The notes beneath the pieces were generated by a model, which saw only the letters and a program-made list of their open reading frames with translations, did no database searches and was not told the origin of the DNA. Positions 60,892 through 64,000 of a DNA stretch of 64,000 bases are shown in pieces (position 1 is the stretch's first letter; every line of letters starts with the position of its first letter). This stretch comes from Antedon mediterranea. Lineage: Eukaryota > Echinodermata > Crinoidea > Comatulida > Antedonidae. Made by a program: the position numbers and the translations under genes. The stretch is from NCBI RefSeq assembly GCF_964355755.1, contig NC_092678.1, positions 25,338,365 through 25,402,364 on the forward strand. Direction: 5' to 3'.

Positions 60892-63664
60892 ATGTCGTCA
60901 GTTAATCGAGATTTACAGAAGGAAAGAGATAAAGCAACAATTGATTCTTCTCTTATAACTCATATTTTGGATGGAGGAATAGAGAACACAAATTACCGGC
61001 ATTATGTTGGTAAGTATAGATAAATGAATAGGCCTAGCTAGTACTAGTATAGTAGTAGAGCTAGCTAGGCCTAGGCTAGCTACTGCTGGACTAAGATAGA
61101 TAGTAAGGTAGCCGGGCCGGGCCGGGCCGGGCCGGGCCGGGAGGCGAAGTTTATCTCCTAAATCAGCCATGCATGTCTGCCATCCATTGGCTGCGCGTTG
61201 TGCAAGTAGGCCATCCAGGGACCATAAAAAGAATTTCATTGATAAACTGCAGAAAGATGTACAGTTGATAAATGCTAATGTTATGCGCGATTTGAACGAT
61301 TTGCGCAATTTGAAATTGCGCAAGGATTTTCTTGCGCAATTTAAAATTGCGCAAAAAATTCCTTCCAATTTGAATTGAAACATGTGTTTCAAATTGCGCA
61401 AGCAACGTATTAAATTGCGCAAGTAATCTGCAAATTGCGCAAGGTTTTTCGACAGATTGTGAAATCATGCACACCCATATTTTTTAGTAATTTCTAAGAA
61501 TGATTCAAAATTAAAGATAATATCGCATTTCCTTACCCTCCCGGGAGCTTCCTTACCCTCCCGGGAGCTTCCCTCCCGAATTTTTTTTTTCCGAATAAAA
61601 AAAATCTTGAATTCCCAATGGTTCTATAAAATACCATATTCACACATAATATGAGGAGAAGGTATAAATAAATACCAATAGTATAATATAATAATTTCAA
61701 TTCAAATATCAGTACTAATGACGATTAATTAGAAACAATAATTAATACGAATTATTAGACGTCTACTATTTAACTTAAAAATTAATTTTAATGACAAAAA
61801 ATATCGACCTTTCGGTACCATTCTCAACAACAAATGAGTACAATAATAAAAATAACAAACAGTTCGTTTTCAAATTGCGCAAAGGTATCATATTGCGCAA
61901 GAACTATCTTGCGCAATTTACAAATTGTGCAGCGCAATTTGAAATTGCGCAAGGATTTTCTTGCGCAATTTCAAATTGCGCAAGTTGATTGCGCAATTTA
62001 ATATTGCGCAAGAAAATCCTTGCGCAATTTCAAATTGCGCAAGAATTCTTTGCGCAATTTTAAATTGCGCAAATCGTTCAAATCGCGCATAACACTAACA
62101 CTGCATACGTTTCGCATTATTGTGGTTGTGTGTGAATTTGAATAAGTGAAACAAAAATGATGGGGTACTATTTCTGTGTAGATTTTAAAATTATGTTTTT
62201 ATTTAAATAAATATATCAATTTCTTAATTTCAGAGAAACTTCTTCTTGAAGACCCAATATTTGATGAAAAAGACAGGTACCTGATTGGTCCAGAAGAAAA
62301 GTATGACCTTTCAGTCAAAAGGTCACTGCACTTATCTAAACTTTTGAAGAAGCATAACATAAAACTAGATGGTGACGCTTTGCTTCTTATATCAAGGTTG
62401 GTGTTTGTAGTGTGCAGTCAATTTTGACATAACCCACAAAAGTGACCAAAATGTCTTGCATACAACATCATGATAATGCATTTATTTTATTCACCTTCCT
62501 ACTGTCCTTCCAATAATGTCATTCACCGTCTGAAAAACTCAATTTTGTATGCATTATTTGTTATTGAAATATATTGATAACGTAGTTTCCATAAGTACCT
62601 CATTTAGGAAAAATTCTGTTTAATAGAATATTTCTCCTTTTTAACATAATTGGTTGTGAACTCAAGGTATGCATATATTTACCAGGGAATAATTTTACCA
62701 ACGTAGCATAGCAAAAAGTACCTTACTGCTACACATTTATTTAACATTTGATTGCAAAAAAGTACAATACAATTTAACTATGTTTCTAAACTTAACATTC
62801 AGTTTGATAAGCTAAATATTGTTAAGTATACTGAACACACATAACATAAGATAACTTTATTTCATCCACAAACAAGTGGAAATAATGATGCTTGTCTCAT
62901 ACAAAGATAAAACATAACAGAAAAACAAATATCAAAAGAATTCTATCCTAAAGTTATCAATGTAAAGTCAAATCATCAACATAATGTAACACATTGTGTT
63001 TGTGTTATTGTAGGACTTTGAACTCCGATTTGGCTTTATCTATTCACTATCTAATGTTTATGCCGACTATCGAGAGGCTTGGAACCGACGAACAAAAAGC
63101 AAAATGGATAAAGCTTGCTAGTGAATTCAAAATAATTGGCACGTATGCCCAGACAGAGCTGGGCCATGGTGAGAAACTTGTTGAATTCTACTGCATAGAT
63201 AGCTAGGCCATGGTGAGAAACTTGTTGAATTCTACTGATAGACATTTTTTTTTTATAAAGAAAATAAATCAAACTGAACAAATATTATTTTATAAACAAG
63301 CTTCCTATTAATATCAAAGAAATCAAACATTTTGTTCAATTTAAGAAAGAATTAAAGAAACATCTTTTACTTAAATATCAAGCATTTTAATTATATATTA
63401 TTGTTCATTATTCTCACTTGTTCTTTATATTTTTTGTAACCATGTTACCGTCTGTCTGTCTCAACCTTGTCTGTCCATCATTTCACCGCTACTTATGTTT
63501 TCTAATAATCATCCAAAACTCGCCTTAAAAGTCAAACTATTTTGCATAATTTTCAGGAACATATTTAGGTGGACTTGAAACCACTGCAACTTATGATGCA
63601 TCAAATCAGGAATTTGTCTTAAATTCACCAACTTTAACATCTATGAAATGGTGGCCAGGAGGAT
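60892..63664 (+). CDS. Peroxisomal acyl-CoA oxidase (ACOX1-like), first 4 exons, 3' partial
   Basis: Exons 60892-61009, 62234-62396, 63014-63168 and 63557-63664 give 181 residues in frame; the gene continues beyond the window. The start [18 protein letters not shown] and [13 protein letters not shown] match the N-terminal acyl-CoA oxidase domain. [12 protein letters not shown] (about 135-146) and [11 protein letters not shown], then [17 protein letters not shown], are hallmark FAD-contacting/active-site-region motifs of ACOX1-3. The enzyme oxidises acyl-CoA to 2-trans-enoyl-CoA with FAD and makes H2O2, the first step of peroxisomal beta-oxidation. ACOX1 fits best, since its N-terminus starts almost directly with this domain; ACOX3 is possible. 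The donor of exon 3 lies in a 44-bp tandem duplication. Confidence 0.9.
61111..61141 (+). repeat. (GGGCC)n microsatellite
   Basis: Six CCGGG units in ACOX intron 1, about 100 bp after exon 1. Confidence 0.85.
61279..62094. mobile_element. Foldback/MITE element packed with TTGCGCAA palindromes
   Basis: Termini TGTTATGCGCGATTTGAACG ATTTGCGCAATTT and its reverse complement at the right end, with CTAA on both flanks (61275-61278, 62095-62098). Subterminal blocks 61300-61445 and 61867-62080 carry about 19 TTGCGCAA octamers, usually as AAATTGCGCAAG or CTTGCGCAATTT. The centre has CCTTACCCTCCCGGGAGCTT twice. No transposase. It occupies most of ACOX intron 1. Confidence 0.82.
62397..63013. other. 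ACOX intron 2, possible minus-strand LINE tail
   Basis: 62845-62930 read on the minus strand ends GGATGAAATAAAGTTATCTTATG, like a LINE 3' end. Nothing else seen. Confidence 0.3.
63157..63238 (+). repeat. 44-bp tandem duplication spanning the ACOX exon 3 donor
   Basis: AGCTGGGCCATGGTGAGAAA CTTGTTGAATTCTACTG (63157) recurs at 63201 with one change (GCTAGG for GCTGGG). Each copy holds the exon end CCATG and donor GTGAGA. In-frame read-through from the first meets TAG at 63204-63206. Confidence 0.92.
63295..63392 (+). mobile_element. Short LINE C-terminal remnant
   Basis: Frame reading [20 protein letters not shown] then [11 protein letters not shown] and a stop resembles the WNxLP ... F KK LK xHLL ending of many LINE ORF2 proteins. 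Only about 30 codons remain. Confidence 0.5.
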
Positions 63665-63773
63665 GTAAGTATTGACTGGAATATGAGCTCACCTTCTAAT
63701 TTACAGTGATTTTCATACAGAAGCCCACCCACTATAATTACAGAATTAGAGGAAAGGATGTCGTAATGTATTG

Positions 63774-63930
63774 ATATACCCAAATATGGTAGTGATATGC
63801 TCAAATATGGTAGTGATATGCTCAAATATGGTAGTGATATGCTCAAATATGGTAGTGATATGCTCAAATATGGTAGTGATATGACATGTCCATATATGGA
63901 TGGATGATTGATAGTGTACACAGAGCTTTA
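63774..63930. mobile_element. Hairpin MITE family 1, copy 13, with interior expanded
   Basis: Five tandem copies of the 21-bp unit (AAATATGGTAGTGATATGCTC), then ACATGTCCATATATGG and the right end GATAGTGTACACAGAGCTTT. The left terminus is lost. ACOX intron 4. Confidence 0.82.
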
Positions 63931-64000
63931 CAGTTAAGTTTACCCATATTAGTTCAATTTCAATCTAGCTCCTAGTATAAAGTAACTTTTCTTTCACTTT

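Overview
This is animal nuclear DNA. It is AT-rich, its genes are split by many GT-AG introns, and introns and intergenic DNA are loaded with minisatellites, short inverted-repeat elements and decayed non-LTR retrotransposons. Gene content fits a metazoan, and I lean towards a marine invertebrate deuterostome such as an echinoderm. That placement is inference; no sequence here fixes the species.

Layout. (1) 216-15908, plus strand: the last 25 exons (1,088 residues, one continuous frame) of an ABCC-type ABC protein that most resembles the sulfonylurea receptors ABCC8/ABCC9. Its start lies left of the window. A 5'-truncated LINE of about 4.1 kb sits in the intron that splits nucleotide-binding domain 2. 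(2) 15909-20926: intergenic, with a 129-bp near-perfect palindrome, small tandem repeats and mobile-element copies. (3) 20927-30917, minus strand: a small two-membrane-segment protein with two alternative first exons that splice in the same phase to two shared exons. (4) 30918-33550: tandemly duplicated non-coding DNA broken by a LINE fragment. (5) 33551-53800, plus strand: a complete 14-exon, 821-residue LEMD3/MAN1 inner nuclear membrane protein. Its introns hold at least eight tandem arrays, one 2.8 kb long. (6) 53801-59339: intergenic with LINE, hairpin-MITE and inverted-repeat elements. (7) 59340-60511, minus strand: a three-exon MADF-BESS regulator of 218 residues. (8) 60892 to the right edge, plus strand: the first four exons of a peroxisomal acyl-CoA oxidase (ACOX1-like), divergent from the MADF gene across 380 bp that contain a DR1 (PPAR-type) motif overlapping a CRE.

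The genes look like unrelated neighbours rather than a pathway. The most unusual feature is architectural. In three places (LEMD3 exons 5 and 7, ACOX exon 3) the tandemly duplicated unit spans an exon-intron junction, so the end of the exon and its 5' splice site are copied 2, about 11 and about 58 times. In every case read-through past the first donor meets an in-frame stop inside the repeat. A second theme is a hairpin MITE family (at least 13 copies) whose internal 21-bp unit has been amplified in several copies. One copy has become a roughly 580-bp satellite. A second MITE family shows amplified ends. Exon borders below were set by reading frame continuity plus AG/GT sites and may be off by a base or two.
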